Assembly (NCBI RefSeq): GCF_008728515.1 | Contig: NC_044976.1 | Location: forward strand, 209,251,467-209,315,466 | Source: Papio anubis | Lineage: Eukaryota > Chordata > Mammalia > Primates > Cercopithecidae | Direction of reading: 5' to 3' | Length of the DNA: 64,000 bases | Shown: positions 12,150 to 22,311 of the stretch, one piece after another | Layout of the letters: the number at the start of each line of letters is the position of its first letter | Position numbering within the stretch: position 1 is the stretch's first letter | Made by a program: the position numbers and the translations under genes | The notes under the pieces: generated by a model | Seen by the model: the letters and a program-made list of their open reading frames with translations, nothing else | Databases searched by the model: none | What the model was told of the DNA's origin: nothing

Positions 12150-12457
12150 TTCTCATCTATTCAGGCCAGCACTATCTATTCTAGCCTAAAGAACACCCCA
12201 TCCCTGCTCCGCCCTCTACATCATTTATTTCTCAACTTTTATGATTATTATATGCACAATACAAATATGCCAAGCACCCTCCCTCTCTGTTTGCCTTCGA
12301 ATCTTATCTCTTGGTACCTTGAAAGTGCTGCTCAATAATTCCATCTTCTATAAAGTTCTCACTTGATTTCAGTGATTCCCACAGTACACTCGGCACTTAC
12401 ATACGGCTGTAAGTTCTCGTGTATGTATGTTATTGTCGTTCTGTGAGTTTGAGTTTT
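12150..12457 (+). mobile_element. L2 LINE fragment, diverged
   Basis: The order of motifs (TTTGCCTTCGAATCTTATC, then TTCTATAAAGTTCTCACTTG and CAGTACACTCGGCACTTA) resembles the sense strand of the L2 3' region, which carries a 'ctcaaatgtcacctt' then 'gcacttatca' layout. Identity is low, so this is a tentative call. The stretch ends at the next Alu. Confidence 0.45.
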
Positions 12458-12474
12458 AGAATTACTGACGATGT

Positions 12475-12754
12475 GGGCCGGGCGCGGTGACTCATGCCTG
12501 TATGGGAGGCCGAGGCGGGTGGATCACGAGGTCAGGAGATCAAGACCGTCCTGGCTAACGTAGTGAAACCCCGTCTCTACTAAAGGTACAAAAAATTAGC
12601 CGGGCGTGGTGGTGGGTGCCTGTAGTCCCAGCTACTGGGGAGGCTGAGGCAGGAGAATGGCATGAACCTGGGAGGCAGAGCTTGCGGTGAGCTGGGATCG
12701 TGCCACTGCACTCCAGCCTGGGTGACAGAGCAAGACGCTTTCTCAAAAAACAAA
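12475..12754 (+). mobile_element. AluY-like SINE with a small internal deletion
   Basis: The left end GGGCCGGGCGCGGTGACTCA is followed by a 13-base loss (the usual ATCCCAGCACTTT is missing after CCTGT). The rest is AluY-like: GAGGTCAGGAGATCAAGACC and GGCAGAGCTTGCGGTGAGCT. AGAATTACTGACGATGT (12458-12474) and a two-mismatch copy (12755-12771) form a 17-bp target duplication. Confidence 0.93.
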
Positions 12755-12771
12755 AGAATTACTCATGATGT

Positions 12772-13445
12772 AACAGATACGCACGTTCATAGCAGCATTA
12801 TTCACAGTAGCCAAAAGACGGAAACAACCTAAGTGTCCATTGATGGATGAATAGATAAATAAAATGTAATGTGTACATACAACGGAATATCATTCAGTCC
12901 TAAAAAGGAAGGAAATTTTTTTTTTTTTTTTTTTTTTAGAGACAGTGTCTTGCTCTTTTTCCCAGGGTGAAGTGCAGTGGTGTGATCATAGCTCACTGCC
13001 GCCTTGAACTAACTCCTGGGTTCAAGTGATCCTCTTGCTTCAGCCTCCCAAAGTGCTGGGATTTCAGGTGTGAAACACTGCGCCTGTCCAGGAAGGAAAT
13101 TCTAATACATTCAACAACATAGATGAACCTTGAGGACGTTATGCCAGGTGAAATCAGCCAGTCACAAAATGACAAATACTATACGATACCATTTACATGA
13201 GGAACGTAGAGTAGTGGAATTTGTGGACTCCAAAAATAGAATGCTGGTTGCTGAGAACGGGGAGGAGGGAAAATGCAGAGGTATTGTTTAATGGGTAAAG
13301 AGTTTCAGTTTTATAAGATGAAAAATATTCAAGGAAAGGATATATATCATTGCAAATATTCTTAATGCCACTGAATTTTACACCTAATGGTTAACATGGT
13401 AAATTTTATGTTACATGTATTTTACTACAATTTTTAAAAAATCTT
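12772..13445 (+). mobile_element. L1M LINE 3' end, interrupted by an Alu monomer
   Basis: The sequence begins in the end of ORF2 (GTTCATAGCAGCATTATTCA, then TCCATTGATGGATGAATAGA) and continues through the 3' UTR (GAATGCTGGTTGCTGAGAAC, AAGAGTTTCAGTTTTATAAG) to an A-rich tail at 13440. It is a 5'-truncated mammalian-wide L1 relic with no intact reading frame. An Alu-derived insert (12918-13089) splits it. Confidence 0.85.
12918..13089 (-). mobile_element. partial Alu (J-like) nested in the L1M
   Basis: A T tract of about 22 bases starts the insert, then GAGACAGTGTCTTGCTC, GTGCAGTGGTGTGATCATAG and CTCCCAAAGTGCTGGGATTT. At about 170 bp it lacks a middle section of a full Alu. AGGAAGGAAATT flanks it at 12906-12917 and 13090-13101, a perfect 12-bp target duplication, so the short form was probably the form inserted. 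Confidence 0.9.
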
Positions 13446-14684
13446 TTATAAAATCACATATGCTCATCCCCACCACCCTCGCTCCTCATTTGGTTGTAAG
13501 GAATTTAAGAGATGCTGCATTTTGCTATCTTATAGTCCCTGTTGCCATTTGTTCTGTAAACACGGGAAACATTAGATGAGTAAATATGCTCGATGGGCAT
13601 ACTCGAATATGACTGCAAAGTGACTACCTAAGAGAAAGAGAGAGAGAAGCAAGAAAGTTCTTCAGCATCAGTGCATCTCTGGTTTCAGTATTATGTGGCA
13701 GCCATGTTCTGGAGGAAACCAAGGTCAATGTAGCCTAGATTTCAAGGAGAGGACTGTGGCAAAGAACCAAATATGCAAAAAAATTACCTTAATCTACAAG
13801 AAAGGAAAAATGAAAAGTATCGGGAAACGTAATCACTGGAAGAGCTACAGGGTTAATATGGGAGGAGGGCACTTTGTTAAAGAGATTTTTGATAAAGGGT
13901 AGAAGCAAACACGATCCTGAATGAGAAAAACCTGTGAGCAATGTACAAAATACGGATCAAATAAGATGGAAGAAAATGCCTCAATCTGTTGAGGGAAAAT
14001 GCAGGAAAAGATCATTTCTACAATAGAGGAAAAGACATGAACCAATGAAAATAATAATATTTCTTTCCAGGCCAACACTAAACATAAGTTGCAGAGCTGG
14101 CCTGTGGTGGAACTCACAAGTCTTATTGGCAATATATGTGAGGAGACAAAAAGCAACATATGGAGAAATACAAAAATATACTCCCTAGAGATACTGCCTC
14201 TTCAGATGTCAAGAAAAACCTGGATGAAATGAAGCAAGAGTGGCACGCTGCAAAGTTACAAATTCAAGGCCACCCACAGAACCAAACATTAACACTTAGG
14301 TAACTTGGTACTGAAATAGTCCCTTTCTTTTATGACTTCAGTTGAAGACTCTAGGGAGGGAAAACAGAGACGTTGGATCATTCTATGATGCTTAATGACT
14401 CCACCATTAAAAACAGGAATCCAAAGTGGGAGAAGGAACTGACTCCTTGCCTGATTTCTGTCTCCCCAGGTGGAGCTGGTCTCTTGGGCAGCCTGACATC
14501 TGGTCCACTCCTCTGTCCTATGCCGGGATCATCATGACCGTAGAGATTACGTCACTGTTTTGCATCCTTGTTACATAACTCAGTTCCTGGTAGATTGTAA
14601 GTACACAGAGGTGTTTTTTTAAATTAAAAAATGGATGACTGAATAGAAGAATGGACAAATTGCCTTTTTGTATTCTGGCCACTG
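13446..14684. other. unassigned unique sequence
   Basis: No repeat is recognised. A short GA-rich run lies at 13630-13645. An open frame of about 100 codons on the minus strand (13845-14159) has no recognisable domain. Confidence 0.45.
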
Positions 14685-14885
14685 TTGATTAGTTGTGTGA
14701 CCTCAATTAGGATATTTTAACTCTCTGTGTCTTCGCTTCCTCATTTACATGTTGAAGGTAATGACAGTTCCTACCTACCGCACAGGCTTCTTGAAGATTA
14801 AATGGCATAGGGTGGGTAAAAGGTTTAGATTAGTGCCTAGAAATAGCACATTTCACTGAAAATTACCTATTACTCATATTATTTT
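14685..14885 (+). mobile_element. MIR SINE
   Basis: In order: TTAGTTGTGTGACCTCAATT, AACTCTCTGTGTCTTCGC, TTCCTCATTTACATG, a TTGAAGATTAAATGGC block and TAGTGCCTAGAAATAGCACA. This is the sense-strand core-to-3' order of MIR. Confidence 0.8.
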
Positions 14886-14974
14886 TGCTAAGAGATTGTA
14901 TAAACCTAATAAGCATCATATAGTTTACTATGCACAGATAATTTTTAAATCTTATAAATACAAATTTAACCCGC

Positions 14975-14992
14975 AAAAAAAAAAAAAAAAAA
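14975..14992. repeat. poly(A) run
   Basis: About 18 consecutive A residues after a CCGC, in otherwise unassigned AT-rich sequence. No retroelement head was identified upstream of it. Confidence 0.9.
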
Positions 14993-15234
14993 TCAACATA
15001 GTTACCACCTAACAGTAAAACGTTACCTGTTCATGAATTCATTCGAGGCAGTAAATCACATTGAACTGCAAATATTTTTACAGTATCTAAGTATGAAATA
15101 CTAGAACACCTTTAATGTATTTTAAATTAAAAAATCATTATAAAGTGCAGCATGTAATTCTTTACATTCTTTTTTCTAACACATGGGAGACAATTTAACT
15201 TTGTGTTTCAGATTTCTGTTCTTATCATAAATTA

Positions 15235-16230
15235 TTTATTCCTCATTCAACACATATTTATTAAACACCTACTACATTCTAGACACAAGGGAGGCAATGG
15301 TGAAGTAAACACAGCTACTGCTCCCTTTGAGATTATGTTTCTGTTAGGAAAAACAAATACACATACACAAATAGACACACAAATACACACGTCAACACAG
15401 AGAGATACACATATGTACACACACGGATATTCACACAGAGATATAGACACATATATACATACGTAGACACACACAGTTACATACACATAGATATGCATAC
15501 ACGTAGATACACACATTCATAAATACACACAGACACATGCACATAAATATACACGTATATATACATACATATAGATATATACACACATATATATACACCT
15601 ATATAGGTACACACACATAGATACACACACAGGTGTATATATACACACACTTGTACATACACACACATACACACACAATGTTGTGGGACCATAACTGGCA
15701 TGAAGAAAACTGATTACAAAGGGTAGAGCATGAATAAGATGGTTTATATAGTGTACTCAGGGAAGGACAGTCTGACAACATTTAAGCAAAGAACTGATTG
15801 AAGTGAGGGTGCTCTCTGGGAAGGGACCACGTCAACGAAGACAAATGAGGAGGTGCAAAAGCCTGAGGTGGGAGCATGTTTGGAGCAGTCCAGGAACAGC
15901 ATCGATGCAGTACGGACAGAGAACAGTGGGCAAAGGGAGAGGGGTGTGAGATAAGATTGGGAAGGCAGCTGGGAGCAAGAATATCAATGCAGATTTTGCT
16001 CTAAGAAAATGGAAGATATCACAGGGATCCTGTGCTAAGGAATGATGTGATCTGGGTTATGTTTTGGAAGTGTCACTCTGCCTGCTGTGCAGACAGCGGA
16101 TGGAAGGAGATCTAAGATGAACAAAGGAGACCACTTAAGAGACTTTCAGGAGGTGGTCATGGCTTGGACTAAGATTTGGGGCAAATTTAAAATAGAGCCA
16201 AAGGGACCTGCTGATGGATGGGATGCATTA
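15235..16230 (-). mobile_element. L2 LINE 3' region, about 1 kb, carrying a microsatellite
   Basis: The segment opens with CATATTTATTAAACACCTAC and TAGACACAAGGGAGGCAATG, which is the L2 3' end in reverse. After the microsatellite it resumes with GTGCAAAAGCCTGAGGTGGG, a CTAAGGAATGATGTGATCTG block, CACTCTGCCTGCTGTGCAGA and GTCATGGCTTGGACTAAGAT, all in the L2 order. It is unusually long for an L2 relic in this window. Confidence 0.8.
15356..15680. repeat. compound (CA)n/(TA)n microsatellite inside an L2
   Basis: Roughly 325 bp of almost uninterrupted alternating purine-pyrimidine sequence mixing ACAC, ATACAC, ATATAC and ACACAGA units. The position corresponds to the A-rich AATAAATA-type stretch of the L2 family, which is the probable seed. 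The minus strand reads as Cys/Val/Tyr-rich open frames (15247-15516, 15477-15701), an artefact of the dinucleotide repeat. Confidence 0.9.
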
Positions 16231-16924
16231 CGAGGGCTAGATCTGTGACTTTATGTGACCCGCTGCAGCAGGTGTGCAGACACTTGCTTTCTTGAAATGT
16301 GCTTGATGTTGCTTTTGTTGTTGTTGTTATTGTTTTTGCTTTGTTTTAATTTCTTTCCATCTCTGTGATTAAAGCAGACTGAAGTTCATGAATCTCTGTG
16401 CTGAAGTGGATTGTTTAACTGTAGCTATGAGTAGCACTGACATTTCTAAGTCTAATTCCAACAATGGGAATTGTGGCCTTTCTGAGCTTCAGTTTCCTCA
16501 ATTATAAAGTAAGAAAACCCGCTAGCTTTGCAAGTCTGTACCTCTCCTACCAAAAGCTATGGTATTGTTGTCAGTTTGGTCAAAGGCTTTCCCAGTTGGT
16601 ACAGCCCCCTGGGACAGGGAAGGAATTCATTCAATTGACTGCAAGAAGTGAATTTTTTTTTGTTTTTTTGAAAAAGGAAGGAAATTTTAAATTTTTTTAT
16701 GTTGATTGGCTTGGTTTCCATTGAGATCAAGGATTATTCCAGCAAGTTGAGAGTTATAAAACACCAGCTATCTGTTCCCGTATTTTATTTTCCATACTAA
16801 AAAAGCGTGTGTTTTCAGATAAATTTCAATTTATCAATCTTTTGTGTTTCATCTTATAACAGTTTTACTAAAAATTGTTTGACTCATGTGGTCTTCAGGT
16901 TGGGGAAGGCTAGGACAGATGGCA
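16231..16924. other. unassigned unique sequence with a short (TTG)n run
   Basis: A TTG run lies near 16315-16328. The rest is unassigned, with T- and A-rich patches near 16650-16700. Confidence 0.5.
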
Positions 16925-17185
16925 CTGCAGAGTGGTTAAAGCAGGGTCTCAGAGGCAGACTGCCTCGATGTGAAACCCAGCTCTGCCACTTACTGTGTGA
17001 TCTTGGGAAAATTACTGGCCCTCTCTGTGCTCAATTTCCCTGTCTCTAAAATGAGAATAACAGTAGTACTTCCCTCAGAGCCTCAGAATTGCTGGGATAA
17101 TCAAATGAGTTAATGTCCAATGAGCACTTAGAACATTGCCTGACACATAGAAACACCAACTAAGAGCCCCTTATAATTATTATTT
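16925..17185 (+). mobile_element. MIR SINE, nearly full length
   Basis: One of the best-preserved MIRs here: AGAGTGGTTAAAGCAGG, AGGCAGACTGCCTCGATGTG, CCCAGCTCTGCCACTTACTG, ATCTTGGGAAAATTACTGGC, TCAAATGAGTTAATG, AGAACATTGCCTGACACATA and a TTATAATTATTA end. It contains the tRNA-derived head, the conserved core and the L2-like 3' tail. Confidence 0.92.
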
Positions 17186-17454
17186 TTATCTCTACTCAAA
17201 TACTGTACCTACCTCTATTTTTAAAGAATTTGAAAAATACTTGATATTTGAAATCTCTGCGATTATTTCAAGGAATTTAATAGCAAAATGATACCTGGGT
17301 CTTGGAACTGTCATTTAGGATGGACCACTTGTGAAACGTGCCTTTTTAAAACATCGTGGATTTTCAAATCTGAAAGAACTCAGTTCATCCTGCTCTGCTC
17401 ATTTAGTGGTCCTAAGTATTTGTGGAAATTCTTTCTGAGCTTGTATTCATACAT

Positions 17455-17545
17455 CTGTCAAATACAGATTAACTTCTTGAGGTTGCTGTTAGGACTAAAA
17501 GAGATAATACATGCAAAGTGCTAGAAAATATATTAATATTACATT
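17455..17545 (+). mobile_element. possible MIR 3' fragment
   Basis: GAGATAATACATGCAAAGTG followed by CTAGAAAATAT resembles the MIR 3' segment. It is too short for a firm call. Confidence 0.4.
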
Positions 17546-17688
17546 CTTTACCTCTCCACCCTCAGTCAAAATTTGTGTGACTTAAGCGGTGTATGTGAAA
17601 TTTAACATGATGCCTTCAGGATTCAGAAAAGAAATGAGGATTCAGAAATGAAATGTCTGTGGAACACGCGTGGATAAGAGTTGCTTAT

Positions 17689-17990
17689 GGCCGGGCGTGG
17701 TGACTCACACCTATAGTCCCAGCACTTTGGGAGGCTGAGGCGGGTGCATCACGAGGTCAGGAGTTCGAGACCAGCCTGGCCAATATGGCGAAACCCCATC
17801 TCTACTAAAAACACAAAAAAACTAGCCAGGCACGGTGGTGCGTGCCTGTAGTCCCAGCTACTCGGGAGGCTGAGGCAGGAGAATCACTTGAACCGAGTAA
17901 GCGGAGGTTGCAGTGAGCCGAGATTGCACCATTGCACACCAGCCTGGGCAATAGAGGGAGACTCTATCTCCAAAAAAAAAAAAAAAAAAA
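17689..17990 (+). mobile_element. Alu SINE, AluS-like, full length
   Basis: A full dimer from GGCCGGGCGTGGTGACTCAC to an A tail of about 18 residues. AAGAGTTGCTTA at 17676-17687 and 17989-18000 is a perfect 12-bp target-site duplication. Confidence 0.96.
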
Positions 17991-18000
17991 GAGTTGCTTA

Positions 18001-18384
18001 CAAGAAAACAAGGCCATTCATGGTGACATTGTCCCTGTGAGCAAAGAGGACCAATGATGTCCCTGAGCTGTGGACACCACTAGCCTCCTATACCCAGCCT
18101 CTGCAGGACCACCCTACAGCCTCTCACCCCACCCCCGGAACAACCACATTTTTGACTGGTGGTTCCTCAGTCTCCTAATTTCAGAACATTTCATACCAAT
18201 GGGCTTGAGGAGGTGGAAAGTTCCCCTATTCATTCCATGAGATTTTCAAAATTGGCTTGCTTTGTGTATGGGATTTTTATTTTTTTAATATGGACTTTGT
18301 ATTTTAAAAGTACATTTAAGAAAGGGCAGTGCCATATAACATTTCGTTATTATTGACTACTTTGTCACATGTCACCGAGAGGTA
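18001..18384. other. unassigned unique sequence
   Basis: No repeat or exon is recognised. Confidence 0.45.
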
Positions 18385-18575
18385 AAAGCAGCATTGCTTA
18401 GAAGAAAGAGCACAGCCCAGCGAGTCAGGACAACAGGGCCAACCCGAATGCACCCTCACCAGTCAGGAGACGCTGACTCGGTCATTTCCCCTCTCCGTTT
18501 TCTTAACTCTAAATGGAAGATATTGAATGAGATGGTTTCTAAGGCCTTAATTCCATCTATAATCCTTTGATGTAT
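18385..18575 (+). mobile_element. MIR SINE, diverged
   Basis: The sequence AGAAGAAAGAGCACAGCCCA, GAGTCAGGACAAC, TCGGTCATTTCCCCTCTCC and TTAACTCTAAATGGAAGAT follows the MIR head-to-middle order with many changes. Confidence 0.6.
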
Positions 18576-19560
18576 GAACACCAGAGGAAGCTCCTGGTGG
18601 TCTCTCCCCTTGGGCCTGGACAGAACAGGAGAATGGCCGACTGCTGGGCCTTCCTCAGAGCCCTCTCTGCCAAGTGCCTTACCAACGCCCTCTTGATCAA
18701 TTAAGGGAACACAGCGTCAGAATACTGGAAGGAACCATTTTTCTTTGACTTGTTTAATACATTTCTGTTTCAGACCCTATCATGGTAAGTGTTCTGGCCA
18801 TTTTAACAGACATAAACAGAAAAAATGAGAACTCATCCTCTAATTTTGTCTGTGGTTATAGAAAGAATATCAAACAGACTGATGGAACTGTTGGGAGTCT
18901 TAAGAAAAGAGATAGTTTGTCGTTTCAAGCATAGCCTGGCAAATATCTGTCCTCTGCAAATTAAGTCAGAAGTTCAATTGCACATGTGAGGCCGGGGGCT
19001 GCCGGAGCCGGACATGTAAGGGCCATGTGGGAGGGGAGGATCCTTGGCCAACAGCATTCTGGAATACCACTGGCTAAGTGTCCTGGCCATGAAATCAGGT
19101 GTTATAGAGATTAAAGCCAGTATTTGTGTGTTTTATGAGGAATTAGGCAGTAACGCTTTTAAGCAGTTAGAAACTATTATTTTCCTCCTAGAAGCATCCT
19201 TTCCAAAAGGCAAACAGCCGCTAGCACGCTTTATGGGATGTGCTTTCTCTGTGTATTTACCGAAAGACCATCACACTTTTGCCTCAGTTGTCATGCTCAT
19301 TTTTTGGTTTCTGACCTTTATGGAAATGAAGAAAATAATTAACTCTGCCTGCTTGTGGTCTAGGACAGAAGCTGTCACTGCATGTTTTATGGTAAAATCG
19401 CTTGAGAGGAAGCAGCTGCATGCGAGCCTGATGGTCCCGCCATTGTACGGCCGGCCCCCTGATTTCTGGAGGAGGTCATGCTTTTTCACGGGTTCACGGC
19501 CAGCCAGTTACCTTTTGTCACATTTTTGTTCTTCCTTTATAATTCTGTCAAACTGAGGCG
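18576..19560. other. repeat-poor block with the window's longest open frame
   Basis: No interspersed repeat is recognised in about 1 kb. An open frame of 170 codons (19044-19556, + strand) crosses it, but it begins at TTG; the first ATG in frame is at about 19089. One such frame is close to chance expectation for a 64-kb AT-rich window, and the translation shows no domain that I recognise. The lack of repeats would also fit a conserved noncoding element. Treat as unknown. Confidence 0.4.
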
Positions 19561-19576
19561 AAAAAAAAAAAAACAA

Positions 19577-19866
19577 GGCCGGGCGCGGTGGCTCAAGCCT
19601 GTAATCCCAGCACTTTGGGAGGCCGAGACGGGCGGATCACGAGGTCAGGAGATCGAGACCATCCTGGCTAACACGGTGAAACCCCGTCTCTACTAAAAAG
19701 ACAAAAAACTAGCCGGGCGAGGTGGCGGGCGCCTGTAGTCCCAGCTACTCGGGAGGCTGAGGCAGGAGAATGGCGTGAACCCGGGAGGCGGAGCTTGCAG
19801 TGAGCTGAGATCCGGCCACTGCACTCCAGCCTGGGCGACACAGCGAGACTCCGTCTCAAAAACAAA
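19577..19866 (+). mobile_element. AluY, AluYR-like, the youngest-looking Alu
   Basis: It is close to intact: GGCCGGGCGCGGTGGCTCAA, CCGAGACGGGCGGATCACGA, AGCCGGGCGAGGTGGCGGGC and TGAGATCCGGCCACTGCACT. I associate this combination with Old World monkey AluYR copies. CpG sites are largely intact, which indicates recent insertion. A stretch of A followed by CAA precedes it and AAAACAAAA follows, so the target duplication is probably short and A-rich, but I cannot define it. Confidence 0.93.
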
Positions 19867-20083
19867 ACTGCCACAGTGTGCAGAAAGCAAACTGGAATCT
19901 GGTGCTGCCATTAAGCACATCTGTATTTCCACGGCAAAGTGTGCAACTTTGAATGACTTTTTCTTAGCAAAATCCCTAGTGTTTGTCTTCGTTCTTAGAA
20001 AGGGAAGCAGCCTCCACTATAGTCATTCCTTACTTGAACATGCTAAGAAGCCCTCCCAGCCTTCCTTAGCAATAGAGAAACTC

Positions 20084-20618
20084 TTACCGGGAAGGGGTCC
20101 TGATCCAGACTTTAAGAGAGGGTTCTTGGATCTCACCCGAGGAAGAATTCAGGGCAAGTCTGCAGTGCAAAGCAAAAGTAAATTTATGAAGAAAGTAAAA
20201 CAGTGAAACAACAGCTGCTCCATAGACAGAGTAACGCATTCCCAAGAGGAAGAGGAAGAACACGTTCATCCTAGATGCAATACGTGTTTATATACAGAAT
20301 CAAAAAAAAGATCACGGGGACATGCTGCTCTGCTACATGGGTTTGTGATAAAGGATTAATTTTCTTAATTACTATATTTTGCACGTATCAATATTATTAT
20401 CTTTAGAGCAAAATTAGGAATGCTTCTGTTCTCAAGATATTGGGATATCAGGACACTCCTGAGTCTGGCCTGTTTAGTAAACGTCATCAATCTGTTCCCT
20501 TTACCATAAACATCCAGAGGCTAGGAATGCCTAACTTTCTGGGAACACAACCCAGCAGGTCCCAGCCTCATTTTTCCCAGCCCTCACTCAAGATGGAGTC
20601 GCTCTGGTTCAAACGCCC
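20084..20618 (-). mobile_element. ERV1-class solo LTR, reverse orientation
   Basis: Read on the minus strand, the right end carries GAACCAGAGCGACTCCATCT and the left end carries GATCCAAGAACCCTCTCTT and the GGACCCCTTCCCGG-type terminus. Between them is a TACTTTCTTCATAAATTTAC stretch where related LTRs have their polyadenylation signal. I recognise this as a class I (gammaretrovirus-like) LTR but cannot give the family. There is no internal proviral sequence. The outer few bases next to the L1 are missing or altered. Confidence 0.75.
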
Positions 20619-20622
20619 AAAC

Positions 20623-20930
20623 CATCATTCTGAGTAAACTATCGCAAGGACAGAAAACCGAACACTGCACGTTCTCACTCATAGGTGGGAACTGAACAAT
20701 GAGAACACCTGGACACAGGGTGGGGAACATCAGCCACCGGGGCCTGTCATGGGGTGGGGGGGAGTGGGGAGGGATGGCATTAGGAGATATACCTAACGTA
20801 AATGACGAGTTAACGGGTGCAGCACACCAACGTGGCACGTGTGTACATATGTAACAAACCTTCATGTTGTGCACATGTACCCTAGAACTTAAAGTATACT
20901 AATAAAATTTTTAAAAAAATTTAAAAAAAC
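20623..20930 (+). mobile_element. L1PA-type LINE 3' end, 5'-truncated
   Basis: The fragment begins in the last part of ORF2/3' UTR (CATCATTCTGAGTAAACTAT) and runs through TGAACAATGAGAACACCTGG, a G-rich patch, GTAACAAACCTTCATGTTGT and CACATGTACCCTAGAACTTA to an A-rich tail. AAACCATC lies before (20619-20626) and after (20931-20938) as a target duplication. The first copy overlaps the L1's own CATC, a junction with microhomology. Confidence 0.93.
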
Positions 20931-20938
20931 AAACCATC

Positions 20939-22041
20939 TCTGGAACCATTGTGCAGATTTCATAAGCTACAAAGCTTTGTCTCTCAGTCCCCACAGATAT
21001 TTTAATGAAGCTGTTCTTCAGTACTGACTTGAATTTGGGGTCCACCTCCCTTGTTGTAGGTATGGGCCAGCCTGGACCAGAGGTTAAGCTGACTTGGTCA
21101 CTTCCTCTAGAAGTAAAGCTTTTTCCTTGCGTCAGGTCTATATACGTCAGTTCTTTCTCCGCTTGGGATAGGATCTTTCCAAGCAAGCTCCTTGACCGCT
21201 CCTGCAAAGAAACCCTGGCTTTGTCCTATGACTAGGATGAATATAGTCTAGACTCAGGCTTGACGTCCATGGAAACCAAGAGAAGAACCAGGTGAAAGGA
21301 AGAGTCTCTCCAACTCCTCCAGGTGGTGACTTTCAGAGGAACATCTTCCTGGGTCACCTCTTATCCTTTGGCCCTCACACTACATCCCAGTGGAGGTCAA
21401 AACCAGGACTCAACAAAAGAGGCTAATACTCTCAGACCCGGGGGTATTCGTGGGATTTTGGCCTTTCCCCAGAACCTCACTGTTACCAAGCACAGGAATT
21501 CCTGCACGCTGGCTGAGGAGAACTAACTTTTTTATTAATACATTTCCGAGGAGGGGACAACCTTCCATGCATGCTGTTGATAACTGAGTGTAACAGATTC
21601 CCTGGTGGACTCTGAAGGCTCTGGCTTGGGATTACTTTAGCCATAAAACTGCCTCATTACCAAGTGCTTCTGGTGCTTCTGGAGCTCAGCTCCCTTGGAA
21701 AGTGTCCAAATCAAAGCTACCTTTATACCATACTCCTTTGTGTCCTGATGTCCTGAATAGTGAGATTATCGGCTACACCCACCTGCTCCTGCATTTCCTT
21801 CCTGCTCAATTTAAATAAACAATGAGCTGTTTTTCTTCTTGACTAACAGCCAGTCTATACAACAGCAGCAGGAAGATTACTTTCTATCTGTATGCAAATA
21901 GATACATAGCTGAGTTCTCTCCAGTCCCCGGGAAAAGACCCTTCTAACTAAATGACTTATGCTTCTGTTTCTTCATGTATAAAATTAGTGGCTTGGTGCT
22001 AAATAACCTCAATCCCCTTCTGGCTGTATACTTCCACGTCT
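20939..22041. other. unassigned unique sequence
   Basis: No confident repeat is recognised. A possible diverged MIR lies near 21940-22030 (TGCTTCTGTTTCTTCATGTA). Open frames are under 100 codons with no domain. Confidence 0.45.
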
Positions 22042-22067
22042 CACACACACACACACACACACACACA
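22042..22067. repeat. (CA)13 microsatellite
   Basis: A pure CA run following ACGTCT. Confidence 0.97.
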
Positions 22068-22192
22068 AACTGGGGAGGATAAAATTTGCACACACTCAAC
22101 AATTAGAGAAAAAGCAAAGTAGTACGTGTTTAAACGTTCAATAAATACTCAACTCCCTACTATGATACCCACGTTTCTTCTCAACTTAATGT

Positions 22193-22311
22193 ATTTTTTT
22201 TGAAACAGAGTCTCACCCTGTCCCCCAGGCTGGAGTGCGATGGCACGATCTTGGCTCACTGCAGCCTCTGCCTCCCAGGTTCAAACGATTCTCCTGCCTC
22301 AGCTTCCCGAA
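22193..22311 (-). mobile_element. Alu fragment, 5'-truncated
   Basis: A T tract, then GAAACAGAGTCTCACCCTGT, GGAGTGCGATGGCACGATCT and CTCCTGCCTCAGCTTCCCGA, and then a sudden switch to non-Alu sequence. Only about 120 bp of the right monomer is present, consistent with a truncated insertion or later deletion. Confidence 0.9.

Noticed and set aside
15247..15701. Cys/Val/Tyr-rich repetitive proteins
   Set aside because: They are translations of the CA/TA microsatellite.
16925..17185. tRNA gene in the tRNA-like head of the MIR
   Set aside because: MIR is tRNA-derived, but no intact cloverleaf or A/B box pair remains that would make a functional tRNA.
19044..19556. 170-codon open frame as a gene
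   Set aside because: It starts at TTG with the first ATG 15 codons in, shows no recognisable domain, signal or splice context, and one frame of this length is roughly expected by chance in a 64-kb AT-rich window.
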